Origin: Paracoccus aestuariivivens
Lineage (GTDB): Bacteria; Pseudomonadota; Alphaproteobacteria; Rhodobacterales; Rhodobacteraceae
Length of the DNA: 64,000 nucleotides
Direction of reading: 5' to 3'
Assembly (NCBI RefSeq): GCF_009711225.1
Contig: NZ_WMIE01000005.1
Location: 124,001-188,000, forward strand
The translations under genes and the position numbers were made by a program. The stretch's first letter is position 1, and each line of letters begins with the position of its first letter. The notes beneath the pieces are model-generated. The model saw only the letters and a list, made by a program, of their open reading frames with translations. It had not been told where the DNA came from and did no database searches. Of this stretch, positions 26,519 to 34,947 are shown piece after piece.

Positions 26519-27325
26519 TCAAAGCCCCAGCACATCGGCCATGTCATATTCGCCCGGCCCCTTGTCCTGCCCCCAAAGCGCGGCCCGCAGCGCCCCGCGC
26601 GCAAAGATTGCGCGGTCCGTCGCGACGTGCCGCAAGATCAGACGTTCGCCTGCGCTCGCGAACATCACGTCATGTTCGCCGACAATGTCGCCGCCACGGA
26701 TGGCGCTGAACCCGATCGTGCCCTTTTCGCGCGCGCCGGTGATGCCTTCCCGCGCCGGAGTGCGCAGATCGTCCAAGCTGTGGCCGCGACCTTCGGCGGC
26801 AGCCTCGCCCAACATCAGCGCTGTGCCCGACGGGGCGTCGACCTTCCGGTTATGGTGCGCCTCGACGACCTCGACGTCCCAGTCGTCGCCCAAGGCGGCG
26901 GCGACCTTGCGCGTCAGCCCGACCAGAAGGTTCACGCCAAGGCTCATGTTTCCGGCGCGCACGATCGGGGCGTGACGGGCGGCAGCCTTGATCTTGGCCA
27001 GATGCTCGGGCTCGAGTCCGGTGGTACCGATGACGTGGACAGCGCGGGCCTGCGCGGCCAGTTCGGCAAAACCGACCGTCGCCGCCGGAGAGGTAAAGTC
27101 GATGACCGCTTGCGCCTTGGCAATGGCCTCGATCGGGTCGTCGGTGACGGTCACTCCGATAGCAGCGCCACCCATCGCCTCGCCCAGATCGCGGCCGATC
27201 CAAGGGCTGACCTGACGCTCGATCGCACCGACAAGACGTGCCTGATCCGATTCCATAACGGTACGTACCAGCATCTGGCCCATGCGGCCCGACGCACCCG
27301 TGATGACGATTCCCGGTTTTTCCAT
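26519..27325 (-). CDS. dapB: 4-hydroxy-tetrahydrodipicolinate reductase
   Basis: A 268-residue NAD(P)H-dependent reductase of the lysine/diaminopimelate pathway. The dinucleotide site is [12 protein letters not shown] (about 6-17). The substrate and catalytic motif is [18 protein letters not shown] (about 149-166), with the family's paired histidines and lysine. G-T-T-G and G-N-M-S-L-G-V-N are present. The start at 27325 gives a typical N-terminus; ATG at 27331 is also possible. The promoter side faces rbfA, which begins 79 bases away on the other strand. Confidence 0.96.
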   Translation of the reverse strand: MEKPGIVITGASGRMGQMLVRTVMESDQARLVGAIERQVSPWIGRDLGEAMGGAAIGVTVTDDPIEAIAKAQAVIDFTSPAATVGFAELAAQARAVHVIGTTGLEPEHLAKIKAAARHAPIVRAGNMSLGVNLLVGLTRKVAAALGDDWDVEVVEAHHNRKVDAPSGTALMLGEAAAEGRGHSLDDLRTPAREGITGAREKGTIGFSAIRGGDIVGEHDVMFASAGERLILRHVATDRAIFARGALRAALWGQDKGPGEYDMADVLGL

Positions 27326-27404
27326 GTCCATTCCCGTCCAAACACCCGTTTCCAGATGGTCTATCCCGTTGCGGCGCGGGCCGCGACCCCCTACATCTGC
27401 GCCC

Positions 27405-27824
27405 ATGGCACAGAACCGCAATCATAACGGCACAGGCCCCAAGCAGCGACAGCTGCGCGTCGGGGAACTTGTCCGCCGCACCCTTTCCGACGTTCTCCTG
27501 CGGGGGGATGTCCATGACCCTGACCTGAACCGCCACTCGATCACGGTGGGCGAGGTCCGGATGTCCACCGACCTCAAGGTCGCGACCGCTTTCGTGCTGC
27601 CCCTAGGCGGGCAGGACGCCGACGGGGCATTGCTGGCCCTGCGCCGCAACTCGGGCGAGTTGCGCCATCTGGTCGCCAAGGCCATGACGCTGAAATACGC
27701 ACCCGAGCTGCGCTTCGTTCTGGACGAAACCTTCGACCGCATGGACGACACCCGTCGCTTGCTCAGCGAAGCCCGCGTCCGTCGCGACATCGACACGGAT
27801 GACGACGAAGCAGATGAAGATTGA
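27405..27824 (+). CDS. rbfA: 30S ribosome-binding factor RbfA
   Basis: A 139-residue KH-like ribosome assembly factor acting on the 16S rRNA 5' region during 30S maturation and cold adaptation. Family motifs: [14 protein letters not shown] (about 18-31), [19 protein letters not shown] (about 46-64), [11 protein letters not shown]. The acidic tail ([10 protein letters not shown]) is common in alphaproteobacteria. ATG 27405 is chosen by alignment; no clear Shine-Dalgarno is seen, which suggests a leaderless or weakly primed start. It overlaps the next gene by 11 bases. Confidence 0.95.
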   Translation: MAQNRNHNGTGPKQRQLRVGELVRRTLSDVLLRGDVHDPDLNRHSITVGEVRMSTDLKVATAFVLPLGGQDADGALLALRRNSGELRHLVAKAMTLKYAPELRFVLDETFDRMDDTRRLLSEARVRRDIDTDDDEADED

Positions 27825-28569
27825 TCTGAAGCGCCGCCTTGGCCTTGCCATCGGCGCGTTGGTCGCGATGAGCCTGCCCGCAATGGCAGGGATCTGCGAA
27901 AAGCGCGACTTCGACGGACAGGGCTATGTGGTCTGCACCTTGACCGCCGCCCAAGAGCCGGACCTGAAGCTGTGGCTGAACGGTCCTGACGGCAAGGTTC
28001 TTGGCGACTTCAGCAGCGTGCGCCGGACACTTGGCGAAGGCGAGGTGCTGGGCTTTGCGATGAATGCGGGCATGTACCACCCGGATTACACGCCAGTCGG
28101 ACTTTACGTCAGCGACGGCAGCAAAACCCATGATCTGGTGACCGCCGGTGGTGGCGGTAATTTCGGGATGCTGCCGAACGGTGTCTTCTGCACCGGAGGC
28201 AAACGCCCCTATCAGGTGATCGAGAGCCGCGCCTTTGCCAAGGCAAAACCGCAATGCCGGATCGCCACGCAATCGGGCCCGATGCTGGTCATCGACGGCG
28301 CGCTGCACCCGCGCTTTCTTGTGGATAGCGACAGCCGCTACATCCGCAACGGAGTCGGCGTCTCGCGCGATGGGCAGACGGCATGGTTCGCAATCTCGGA
28401 TCGGGCGGTCACGTTTCACGAGTTCGGACGTCTCTTCCGGGACGGCCTTGGCGCGCGCGACGCGCTTTACTTCGACGGCTCGATCTCGCGGCTTTATGCG
28501 CCCGAGTTGAACCGCGCCGATTTCGGGCGCCGGTTGGGGCCCATCATCGGATATACGGGAAAGAACTGA
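27814..28569 (+). CDS. Exported phosphodiester glycosidase (NAGPA-like) family protein
   Basis: A 251-residue exported protein with a signal peptide (about 1-26, ending LPAMA-G). The mature part has the NAGPA/phosphodiester glycosidase fold signature: G-F-A-M-N-A-G-M-Y (about 87-95), [35 protein letters not shown], and a C-terminal [12 protein letters not shown]. Relatives cleave sugar phosphodiesters; the substrate here, perhaps an envelope glycan, is unknown. It sits between rbfA and truB and overlaps rbfA by 11 bases. Confidence 0.85.
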   Translation: MKIDLKRRLGLAIGALVAMSLPAMAGICEKRDFDGQGYVVCTLTAAQEPDLKLWLNGPDGKVLGDFSSVRRTLGEGEVLGFAMNAGMYHPDYTPVGLYVSDGSKTHDLVTAGGGGNFGMLPNGVFCTGGKRPYQVIESRAFAKAKPQCRIATQSGPMLVIDGALHPRFLVDSDSRYIRNGVGVSRDGQTAWFAISDRAVTFHEFGRLFRDGLGARDALYFDGSISRLYAPELNRADFGRRLGPIIGYTGKN

Positions 28570-28570
28570 T

Positions 28571-29467
28571 ATGGCGCGGAAAAAGGGACGCGAGATCCAC
28601 GGTTGGCTGATCGTGGACAAGCCCGCTGGCGTGGGATCGACCGATGTCGTCAGCAAGGTCCGCTGGGCGCTTGACGCGAAAAAGGCCGGTCATGCAGGAA
28701 CATTGGACCCCGATGCGACGGGCGTGCTGGCGATTGCCCTTGGCGAAGCCACCAAGACCGTGCCGATCCTGACCGACGCGCTGAAGGCCTATGATTTCAC
28801 CGTGAACTGGGGGGCCGAGACCAGCAGCGACGACGCCTCGGGCGAAGTGGTGAAAACCTCGGACGTGCGCCCGACCGAGGCCGCCATCCGCGCCGCTTTG
28901 TCCGGCTTCATCGGCGACATCATGCAGGTTCCGCCTTCGGTTTCGGCGGTGCGTGTCGATGGCGCACGGGCCTATGATCTGGCACGCGAAGGCGAGGTGG
29001 TCGAACTGGCCGCACGGCCCTTGTGGGTCGAGTCGCTGGAATTGCTGGCCACGACCGAACATACCGCCGACCTGCGCATGGTTTGCGGCAAGGGCGGCTA
29101 TGTCCGCTCGATTGCCCGCGATCTGGGCCGCAGTCTTGGCTGTCTTGGCCATGTCGATCACCTGCGCCGCATCTGGTCCGGCCCGTTCGGCGCCGAGGAC
29201 GGCATCGCCTTTGACCGGATCGACCGCGCCAATCAGGTCGAGATCGAGGCGGCGCTGCTGCCGCTGCAATCCGCGCTGGTCGACCTGCCGCAGATGCAAG
29301 CGACCGAAATCGGCGAGATCCGTATCCTGAACGGCAATCCCGGTCAGGTTCTGGGCCATGCCGAATTTGGCGCCGAGGTCTGGGTCAGCCGCAACGACCG
29401 CGCCTTGTGCATCGGGCGTTACATGGGCGGCGAGGTCCAACCCAGCCGCGTGTTCAATCTGGGCTAG
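28571..29467 (+). CDS. truB: tRNA pseudouridine-55 synthase TruB
   Basis: A 298-residue enzyme that makes pseudouridine 55 in the T-loop of tRNAs. Motif I is [14 protein letters not shown] (about 11-24). The catalytic aspartate is in [14 protein letters not shown] (about 39-52). Y-D-F-T-V-N-W-G and the R-S-I-A-R-D-L-G-R motif (about 177-185) follow. One base separates its start from the preceding stop. It ends convergently with the MOSC gene, sharing CTAG. Confidence 0.96.
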   Translation: MARKKGREIHGWLIVDKPAGVGSTDVVSKVRWALDAKKAGHAGTLDPDATGVLAIALGEATKTVPILTDALKAYDFTVNWGAETSSDDASGEVVKTSDVRPTEAAIRAALSGFIGDIMQVPPSVSAVRVDGARAYDLAREGEVVELAARPLWVESLELLATTEHTADLRMVCGKGGYVRSIARDLGRSLGCLGHVDHLRRIWSGPFGAEDGIAFDRIDRANQVEIEAALLPLQSALVDLPQMQATEIGEIRILNGNPGQVLGHAEFGAEVWVSRNDRALCIGRYMGGEVQPSRVFNLG

Positions 29468-30006
29468 ACCCGTTCCAACGGCAGGTAGGGCGGCGCAGGA
29501 TAGGCGACGGTGATCCCATCACCCGGCCTGACCGTGCCGCCCGACCTTACGACCGCCATGATGCCCGACTTCCTGATCAGTTTGCCATCATTGCCCTTGA
29601 CCAGAACCGCGCCCAACAGACCCTTCTGAAAGGTCTCGATCTGCGAGCAGGGATTGCGAAGGCCGGTGACCTCCAGCTGGACCTGATCCCCGATCCTAAG
29701 GATCGCGCCACGCGGCAGGCCCAGCAGGTCGATATCCTTGGTGGTGATATTTTCGCCCAGATCGGCAGGGCTTATGGAAAAGCCTTGGGCGGCAAGTTCG
29801 TCAAACAGCTCGGAATGGATCAGATGGACCTGCCGCAGATTGGGCTGGGTCGGGTCGGCACGAACACGTGAACGATGCTTGACCGTGACGCCCTGATGCG
29901 CGTCGCCCTCGATGCCCAATCCTGCGACGATCCGAATTTCGGGCATAGGGGTTTTCGAAAAACGATGGGTTGCGTCGCGCGCGACCGCGATCACCGATCC
30001 TGCCAA
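29464..30006 (-). CDS. MOSC-domain protein
   Basis: A MOSC (molybdenum cofactor sulfurase C-terminal-like) protein of about 180 residues. Motifs: [15 protein letters not shown] at the start, [11 protein letters not shown] (about 27-37), [25 protein letters not shown] with the conserved cysteine, and [10 protein letters not shown]. The family handles sulfur or pterin-metal groups; no substrate is known for this one. A TTG start at 30006, preceded by GAGGA, is preferred to a TTG at 30087 that adds an unlike N-terminus. The start is uncertain. Confidence 0.8.
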   Translation of the reverse strand: MAGSVIAVARDATHRFSKTPMPEIRIVAGLGIEGDAHQGVTVKHRSRVRADPTQPNLRQVHLIHSELFDELAAQGFSISPADLGENITTKDIDLLGLPRGAILRIGDQVQLEVTGLRNPCSQIETFQKGLLGAVLVKGNDGKLIRKSGIMAVVRSGGTVRPGDGITVAYPAPPYLPLERV

Positions 30007-30132
30007 TTCCAGATTCCTCGTCTTATCCGACCCTTCAATGCCCCTATACGGTCCGAATGCCACAACTATATGGCGTAGTTCGGACAATCGGGTCGGTTTG
30101 CGCCAGCCGACCCGACCGGCGCAATTCAGGTA

Positions 30133-31062
30133 TCAGCCTGCAAGTTGGTAGGTCGCGGGGACGTAACGGAAAGTGTCGTCCGCCTCGCCCTTGGCGATGA
30201 AGGCCAGTGCGGGGAACGGCATGTGGTAACCGACGAAGGGAATCCGCTCCTCGGCCAGACGGGCCAATACGGCCTTGCGGGTCGTAGCACCCATGTCCTT
30301 GTCGACATCGAAACGCACATGCCAATCGGGGCGTTGCACCGAGTAGACATAGTGGTTGAAGCTGTCGCCGGTGATCAGCAGTTTTTGCCCGTCGCTTTCC
30401 AGCAAATAGATCGTATGCCCCGGCGTATGGCCATAAGCCGCCGCCGCCGTGATACCGGGCAGCACCGTATCGCCATCGCCGATCAGCGTGGCCTTGTCGA
30501 TCAAGGGCGCAACATGCGCGGTATAGGCTTCGCTGGGGTTGGCCGCCCAATAATCGTTCTCATCCTTGGGAGCGATCAGCTTGGCATTCGGGAACATCGG
30601 CGTCTCGCCCTGCATCATCCCGCTGACATGGTCGCCATGCATATGGGTCAGAACGATATGGGTCACATCCTCGGGGGTGTAACCCGCAGCCGCCAGCGCG
30701 GCCTTGTTGTTTTCGGGGAACATACCGGTGTCGAACAACACCAGCGCCTCGGGCGTTTTCACCAGAGTCATGGTGAAGGACTGCCCCGAACGGTCCGAGG
30801 GGATGAAATTATCCTCGCTCAACTTGGCGAACTCGGCGGGATCGACGCCAAGGCCAAATGTCTCGATCGGCTTTTCCCGCATACTTGCGCCACCAAGCAG
30901 GGTTGTCACTTCGAACCCGCCCAGCTTGACGGTATTGGCCTTGCCCGCAGGTGCGTCCTTTGCAGCCGTCTGGCTTTGCGCTGCGGCGGGTAGGGCGATC
31001 ATCACCGGTAAAGCGCTCCCCATCAACATGGCGCCGCGACGACTGATTCCGGTCTTGGTCAT
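30133..31062 (-). CDS. Exported MBL-fold metallohydrolase with twin-arginine signal
   Basis: A 309-residue metallo-beta-lactamase-fold hydrolase. The N-terminus ISRRGAMLMGSALPVMIALPAAAQS has the twin arginines and hydrophobic core of a Tat signal, so a folded metalloenzyme is probably exported. Metal motifs: T-H-M-H-G-D-H-V-S-G (about 139-148), H-T-P-G-H-T (about 212-217), I-T-G-D-S (about 229-233). This resembles lactonase/AidC-like or general MBL-fold hydrolases; substrate unknown. It lies 79 bases downstream of rluA on the same strand and probably has its own promoter. Confidence 0.82.
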   Translation of the reverse strand: MTKTGISRRGAMLMGSALPVMIALPAAAQSQTAAKDAPAGKANTVKLGGFEVTTLLGGASMREKPIETFGLGVDPAEFAKLSEDNFIPSDRSGQSFTMTLVKTPEALVLFDTGMFPENNKAALAAAGYTPEDVTHIVLTHMHGDHVSGMMQGETPMFPNAKLIAPKDENDYWAANPSEAYTAHVAPLIDKATLIGDGDTVLPGITAAAAYGHTPGHTIYLLESDGQKLLITGDSFNHYVYSVQRPDWHVRFDVDKDMGATTRKAVLARLAEERIPFVGYHMPFPALAFIAKGEADDTFRYVPATYQLAG

Positions 31063-31141
31063 CTTTCCGCTCCCCTTTGGTTGATATGCTTCAACCTAAG
31101 CCAAGATACAGCAGTTCCCGAGTGAAACTGTTGTGAAGGCT

Positions 31142-31789
31142 TTAAAAAGGGACAGGCGCGGTGAAGCTTTGCATGACTCCGGTTTCGGGATGCTTGAAGC
31201 GCAGGTTTTCGGCATGCAGCATCAGGCGCGGAAAGTCTGCCGCCGCGCCGGTAGCGTAAAGCGGATCGCCAAGGATCGGGTGGCCGATCTCGGCCATATG
31301 GACGCGCAACTGATGGCTGCGCCCCGTCAGCGGCATTAACCGCACACGGGTTTCCTGATCCGAGGCCCGCACCACCCGCCAATCCGTTTGCGACGGGCGG
31401 CCTTCGTCGTGATCGACCTTCTGCCGCGGCCGGTTCGGCCAATCGACCATCAGCGGCAAATCAACCGTTCCGGACTTTGGCTCAAGCTTGCCCCATAGAC
31501 GCGCGACATAGGTTTTCTTGGTCTTGCGGTCCTCGAACTGCTTGGACAGATGGCGTTGCGCATGCGGTGTCAGACCAAAGACCATGACACCCGATGTATC
31601 CATATCCAGTCGATGCACCAACAGGACGGTCGGAAAAGCTCCCCTTAGACGCTCAATCAGGCAATCCGTGCGATCTTCGCCGCGCCCCGGAACCGACAGC
31701 AAGCCTGACGGCTTCGACACCACCAGTATCTCGTGATCGGCGTGGATCACTTGCGGCTGTTCGCTGGTCGCCTCGTAAACAAAGCTCAT
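31142..31789 (-). CDS. RluA-family pseudouridine synthase
   Basis: A 215-residue RNA pseudouridine synthase. The catalytic aspartate lies in V-H-R-L-D-M-D-T-S-G-V-M-V (about 57-69). D-H-E-I-L-V-V-S-K-P-S-G-L-L-S-V-P-G-R (about 19-37), and P-L-T-G-R-S-H-Q-L-R-V-H-M (about 162-174) match the RluA clade, which modifies 23S rRNA U746 and tRNA U32. It is short, with no S4 domain, as in RluA. Last gene of the operon that begins with sqdB; its start overlaps the lysE stop by 4 bases. Confidence 0.9.
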   Translation of the reverse strand: MSFVYEATSEQPQVIHADHEILVVSKPSGLLSVPGRGEDRTDCLIERLRGAFPTVLLVHRLDMDTSGVMVFGLTPHAQRHLSKQFEDRKTKKTYVARLWGKLEPKSGTVDLPLMVDWPNRPRQKVDHDEGRPSQTDWRVVRASDQETRVRLMPLTGRSHQLRVHMAEIGHPILGDPLYATGAAADFPRLMLHAENLRFKHPETGVMQSFTAPVPF

Positions 31790-32412
31790 TTCGCCACCAA
31801 CCGGATTGCCAGCCCCGCGAACATGACGACGGCCACCTTGTTCACGATGCCCAGACGCTTGCCGATAATGTTACCGGCATAGCCGCCGACAATGCCGTAA
31901 CCCATCGTCACCAATGTCCCCGAGACGGTGAACATCAGGCCCAGTCCCAGGATCTGCTGCCAGATCGGCCCGAATTCGGGGCGGGTGAATTGCGGCAGAA
32001 AAGCCAGCAGGAACAGGACCGGCTTGGGGTTCAGAAGGTTCGACAGGGCACCGCGACGGATGATGTTCCATGTGCTGCTGGCCGCGCGGGCGGTCGGGTC
32101 GATCTCTCCGGCGGTCCAGCTTTTATAGGCCAGCCACAAAAGATAGGCCGCGCCGACGAATTTGATCGCGATAAGCGCACCGGGATGGGCGGCGACCAAT
32201 GCGCCAAGACCCACGGTCGCCATGATAACGTGGCAGATGACGCCCATGCCGACGCCGAAACCGGCCAAGGCTCCGGCACGAGGCCCATTCTGGATACCGC
32301 AGGCGCTGGCGAAGAACACGTCCTGACCCGGCGCGAAATTCAGCACCAGTGCACCGGCCATGAAAGCCAGCAGTTGCTGGGCCGGAAAATTGGCAAGGGT
32401 ATCCCAGATCAT
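31786..32412 (-). CDS. LysE-family amino acid efflux protein
   Basis: A 208-residue inner-membrane exporter of the LysE/RhtB family with about six helices. The signature G-x-x-x-N-F-A-P-G-Q-D-V-F-F is near 21-34, and G-F-G-V-G-M-G-V-I-C-H-V occurs near 54-65. L-L-N-P-K-P-V-L-F-L-L-A-F-L-P-Q-F (about 123-139) is also characteristic. Members export amino acids or homoserine lactones; this one's substrate is unknown. It lies between the GFA gene (49-base gap) and rluA (4-base overlap). Confidence 0.9.
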   Translation of the reverse strand: MIWDTLANFPAQQLLAFMAGALVLNFAPGQDVFFASACGIQNGPRAGALAGFGVGMGVICHVIMATVGLGALVAAHPGALIAIKFVGAAYLLWLAYKSWTAGEIDPTARAASSTWNIIRRGALSNLLNPKPVLFLLAFLPQFTRPEFGPIWQQILGLGLMFTVSGTLVTMGYGIVGGYAGNIIGKRLGIVNKVAVVMFAGLAIRLVAK

Positions 32413-32461
32413 CGCGCACCTCGTTTTCCCCGCATATCGGACGCAGGGCAGGCGGCGTCAA

Positions 32462-32857
32462 CTATTCCCGGGGATCCTGCGGCAGACCGTCGGCGATTTC
32501 GTAATAGTCGCCCTTATCGGCGACAAAGATATGCCCCAGCAATTTCAATCCTGTCGGGCTATCCAAAGCACCTGCCGCCACGTCGATAATGTCGGACCCA
32601 TCCCGCTGCCAGAACAGTGACGATCCGCAAGTGCCGCAAAAACCGCGCCGCGCGAAATCCGACGCGCGGTACCATTTCGGCTCGCCTTCGATCTGCATCG
32701 ACTTCGGAAGGATCGCGGCCCAGACATGGCCGGACCAACGCCGGCACTGGCTGCAGTGACAGGCGTTCAGGCCATGGCTGTCGTCAAAGGTGCCGCGAAA
32801 GCGGATCTCTCCGCACAGGCAATGGCCGGTGAACTCAGTGGCGTCCGAAGGTTTCAT
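32462..32857 (-). CDS. GFA-family (glutathione-dependent formaldehyde-activating enzyme-like) zinc protein
   Basis: A 131-residue Gfa-domain protein. The zinc ligands are visible: G-H-C-L-C-G-E-I-R-F-R-G (about 11-22), C-H-C-S-Q-C-R-R-W-S-G (about 34-44), G-F-C-G-T-C-G-S-S-L-F-W (about 73-84). Gfa of Paracoccus denitrificans was the founding member. Most family members, this one included, are not shown to act on formaldehyde. ATG at 32857 follows GGAG and overlaps msrC by 23 bases. Confidence 0.88.
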   Translation of the reverse strand: MKPSDATEFTGHCLCGEIRFRGTFDDSHGLNACHCSQCRRWSGHVWAAILPKSMQIEGEPKWYRASDFARRGFCGTCGSSLFWQRDGSDIIDVAAGALDSPTGLKLLGHIFVADKGDYYEIADGLPQDPRE

Positions 32858-33293
32858 CCAGGATCTCCTGCAGGCGGTCTGCATCTTCCTGGGTGAAAGC
32901 GTCGGGTTGGTTGCTGTCGATGTCAAGCACGCCGATCAGGCGCTCATTCGCGGCGAAGACCGGAATGACCAGTTCCGAGCGGGTCGAGCTGGCGCAGGCG
33001 ATATGGCCGGGGAAGGCGTCGACATCGGGAACGAGTTGGGTTTCCCGCGTACGGGCCGCAGCACCGCAGACACCCCGCGCGAAGGGGATGACCAGACAGC
33101 CATGCCCGCCCTGATAGGGGCCGATCTTCAGCAGTTCAGGTTCCGTCACGCGGTAGAAGCCGGTCCAGTCGAAGCGGGCGTCGGCATGGTGGATCTCGCA
33201 GGCGAGGGTGGCCATCAAGGCGACCTCGTCGGTTTCGCCATGGGTCAGGCTGCGGATGGTCTGGGCGAGTTCAGTGTAATCGACCGATGTCAT
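32835..33293 (-). CDS. msrC: Free methionine-(R)-sulfoxide reductase (GAF domain)
   Basis: A 152-residue single GAF-domain enzyme that reduces free methionine-R-sulfoxide. The substrate pocket is D-W-T-G-F-Y-R-V (about 42-49). The three catalytic cysteines are all present: H-G-C-L-V-I-P-F-A-R-G-V-C-G-A-A (about 64-79) and F-P-G-H-I-A-C-A-S-S-T-R-S-E-L-V-I-P-V (about 94-112). I-G-V-L-D-I-D-S closes the fold. Its ATG overlaps the sqdC stop by 4 bases, so it belongs to the sulfolipid operon. Confidence 0.92.
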   Translation of the reverse strand: MTSVDYTELAQTIRSLTHGETDEVALMATLACEIHHADARFDWTGFYRVTEPELLKIGPYQGGHGCLVIPFARGVCGAAARTRETQLVPDVDAFPGHIACASSTRSELVIPVFAANERLIGVLDIDSNQPDAFTQEDADRLQEILDETFGRH

Positions 33294-34120
33294 GCGTCTT
33301 CTCCTGTGGCGTCGCGCAGGATGCTTTGCAGGTCATTATGCAGGCGCGCAAGCCCATCCGGTCTCCAACCCAAGGCATGCAGCCTTGCGCAGACCGGCAC
33401 GCGTAGCAGGCTGGCATCGGCGCGGGCGGGTGGTTGGCGATGGCTGCCGGTCAGGACCGCGATGCCGGACAGCAGGTCGTGATTATCAAGGATCAGGTCG
33501 CTGACGTTATAGCTGCCCGACATGTCGGGGGCGGCAAGAACCAGCATTGCGGCATGGCCCAGATCGGCACCGTGTACCTCGGTCGCAACGCGCGAGGGGA
33601 CCGAGGCTCCGGCAAGGAAATCGCGGATCAGCTTGGCCCATTTCTGCGGCTGGCCGGGGCCGAAAACCCCCGTCGGGCGTAGGCTGGCGGTGCGGAAATC
33701 GGAGGAAGATAGGGCGGCGAGTTCCGCTTCGGCCTGCGCCTTGACCTCGCCGTAAAGGCTGGTCGGGGCGGGCGCGAGTTCATCGGCAAGCTCGGCTCCG
33801 GCCGGATGGCCATCATGGATGGCGCGCGAAGACAGAAAGACTACCCGGCCGACACCCTGATCGAGTGCCACGTGAAACAATGCCCGTGAGCCGTCCAGAT
33901 TGGCGCGGGTGAAGCCGTCGGGGTCGGAACCCTCGCCGCCGCGATATTTGCCGGGAAGGTGCTGGAAGGCGCAATGGATCAGCGCATCGCAGCGGGTAAG
34001 GTCAGGCGTCTGGCCCAAGCGCCAAGCGGGCAGGGGATAGATCTCATGGCCAGCGGTAACCGCCGCTCGGGCGATCCAGCGACCGACAAGGCCCGAGGCT
34101 CCGGTCAGTGCGATCCTCAT
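33290..34120 (-). CDS. sqdC: NAD-dependent epimerase/reductase, SqdC-like
   Basis: A 276-residue extended SDR protein. The dinucleotide site is I-A-L-T-G-A-S-G-L-V-G-R-W-I-A-R (about 3-18), the active site is V-V-F-L-S-S-R-A ... S-L-Y-G-E-V-K-A-Q-A-E, with Y-x-x-x-K intact. It follows sqdB and sqdD with 4-base overlaps, the R. sphaeroides sqdBDC order. There, loss of sqdC causes sulfoquinovosyl-dihydroxyacetone to accumulate. The identification depends on context, since the sequence alone says only epimerase/reductase. Start at 34120 removes a non-homologous leader. Confidence 0.78.
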   Translation of the reverse strand: MRIALTGASGLVGRWIARAAVTAGHEIYPLPAWRLGQTPDLTRCDALIHCAFQHLPGKYRGGEGSDPDGFTRANLDGSRALFHVALDQGVGRVVFLSSRAIHDGHPAGAELADELAPAPTSLYGEVKAQAEAELAALSSSDFRTASLRPTGVFGPGQPQKWAKLIRDFLAGASVPSRVATEVHGADLGHAAMLVLAAPDMSGSYNVSDLILDNHDLLSGIAVLTGSHRQPPARADASLLRVPVCARLHALGWRPDGLARLHNDLQSILRDATGEDA

Positions 34121-34947
34121 GTCGGGGCCGGCAGGTCGCGAAGATCGGGAACAGGACCGTCCGAAGCATGAGCCTTCCACAGGTCGATCAACACACGCAG
34201 GCTGTCGGCCTTGGCGTGGTCCTGCCACGGCTTTTCATATTGGAAATGCAGCACGCGGATATCCTGCCAGCGCCATAGATCGGGTAGGTTCAGCCAGACA
34301 TACTGCAGCATATTGTCGAAAACCGGCAGGCCATGCCAATTCGGGAAGTAGGTTTCCAGAAAGGTCTGGTCGGTCCGCCGCCAGAAAACGCCTGGCTGGT
34401 CAAGGCGTTTCAGCATCGCCTCGAAGGTCGCTTGAGAGGGGCGAGCGGTAAAGACGCCCGAGTTCAGGCGATGAAAATCAGCAAGGCTTTCATAGACATT
34501 CGGGGCTGCCGAGAACTCGCGATAGTCGAAAAGCCGATCGATATTCTGCAGGACAATCGCGTCGGCGTCGATGAAAACCACGCGGTCATAATCGAGTTGC
34601 CATAGCCGCAGCTTGGCAAAATTGTCCAACGGCGTGTGGAACGGCGGCTTTTCGCCCTTGGTGAAGGGGGCTGCGCCATGTAGGCGGTCGCGGGTGTGTA
34701 ACTGGTTGAAATCGTGAGAAGTGGACAACAGATCCACGTGCACCGCGCGTACACCGAGCGTACACAGGTCGTACACCGCGTCGTCGGGCAGGTCAGTGTA
34801 CAGCAGGACCAGATCAGCGGTCGTGCCGGTCCGGCGCAAGGACCGGAACAGGGCCGCCGCGCCGATCGCGTAGTCGGGGTTGGTCGCGAGCGTGACAAAG
34901 GCGCGGTCGGACCGCGCCTTGCCTTGGGGATGGATGCCGGAAGTCAC
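34117..34947 (-). CDS. sqdD: Sulfoquinovosyltransferase SqdD (GT8, glycogenin-like)
   Basis: A 276-residue GT-A glycosyltransferase of family GT8. A-F-V-T-L-A-T-N-P-D-Y-A-I-G-A (about 16-30) begins the fold. The metal-binding D-A-D-A lies in V-V-F-I-D-A-D-A-I-V (about 125-134). D-F-H-R-L-N-S-G-V-F (about 158-167) and N-x-x-L-Q-Y-V-W follow. In R. sphaeroides SqdD is thought to transfer sulfoquinovose from UDP-sulfoquinovose to the lipid acceptor. A GTG start overlaps the sqdB stop (GTGA), and the sqdC ATG overlaps its stop. Confidence 0.88.
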   Translation of the reverse strand: MTSGIHPQGKARSDRAFVTLATNPDYAIGAAALFRSLRRTGTTADLVLLYTDLPDDAVYDLCTLGVRAVHVDLLSTSHDFNQLHTRDRLHGAAPFTKGEKPPFHTPLDNFAKLRLWQLDYDRVVFIDADAIVLQNIDRLFDYREFSAAPNVYESLADFHRLNSGVFTARPSQATFEAMLKRLDQPGVFWRRTDQTFLETYFPNWHGLPVFDNMLQYVWLNLPDLWRWQDIRVLHFQYEKPWQDHAKADSLRVLIDLWKAHASDGPVPDLRDLPAPT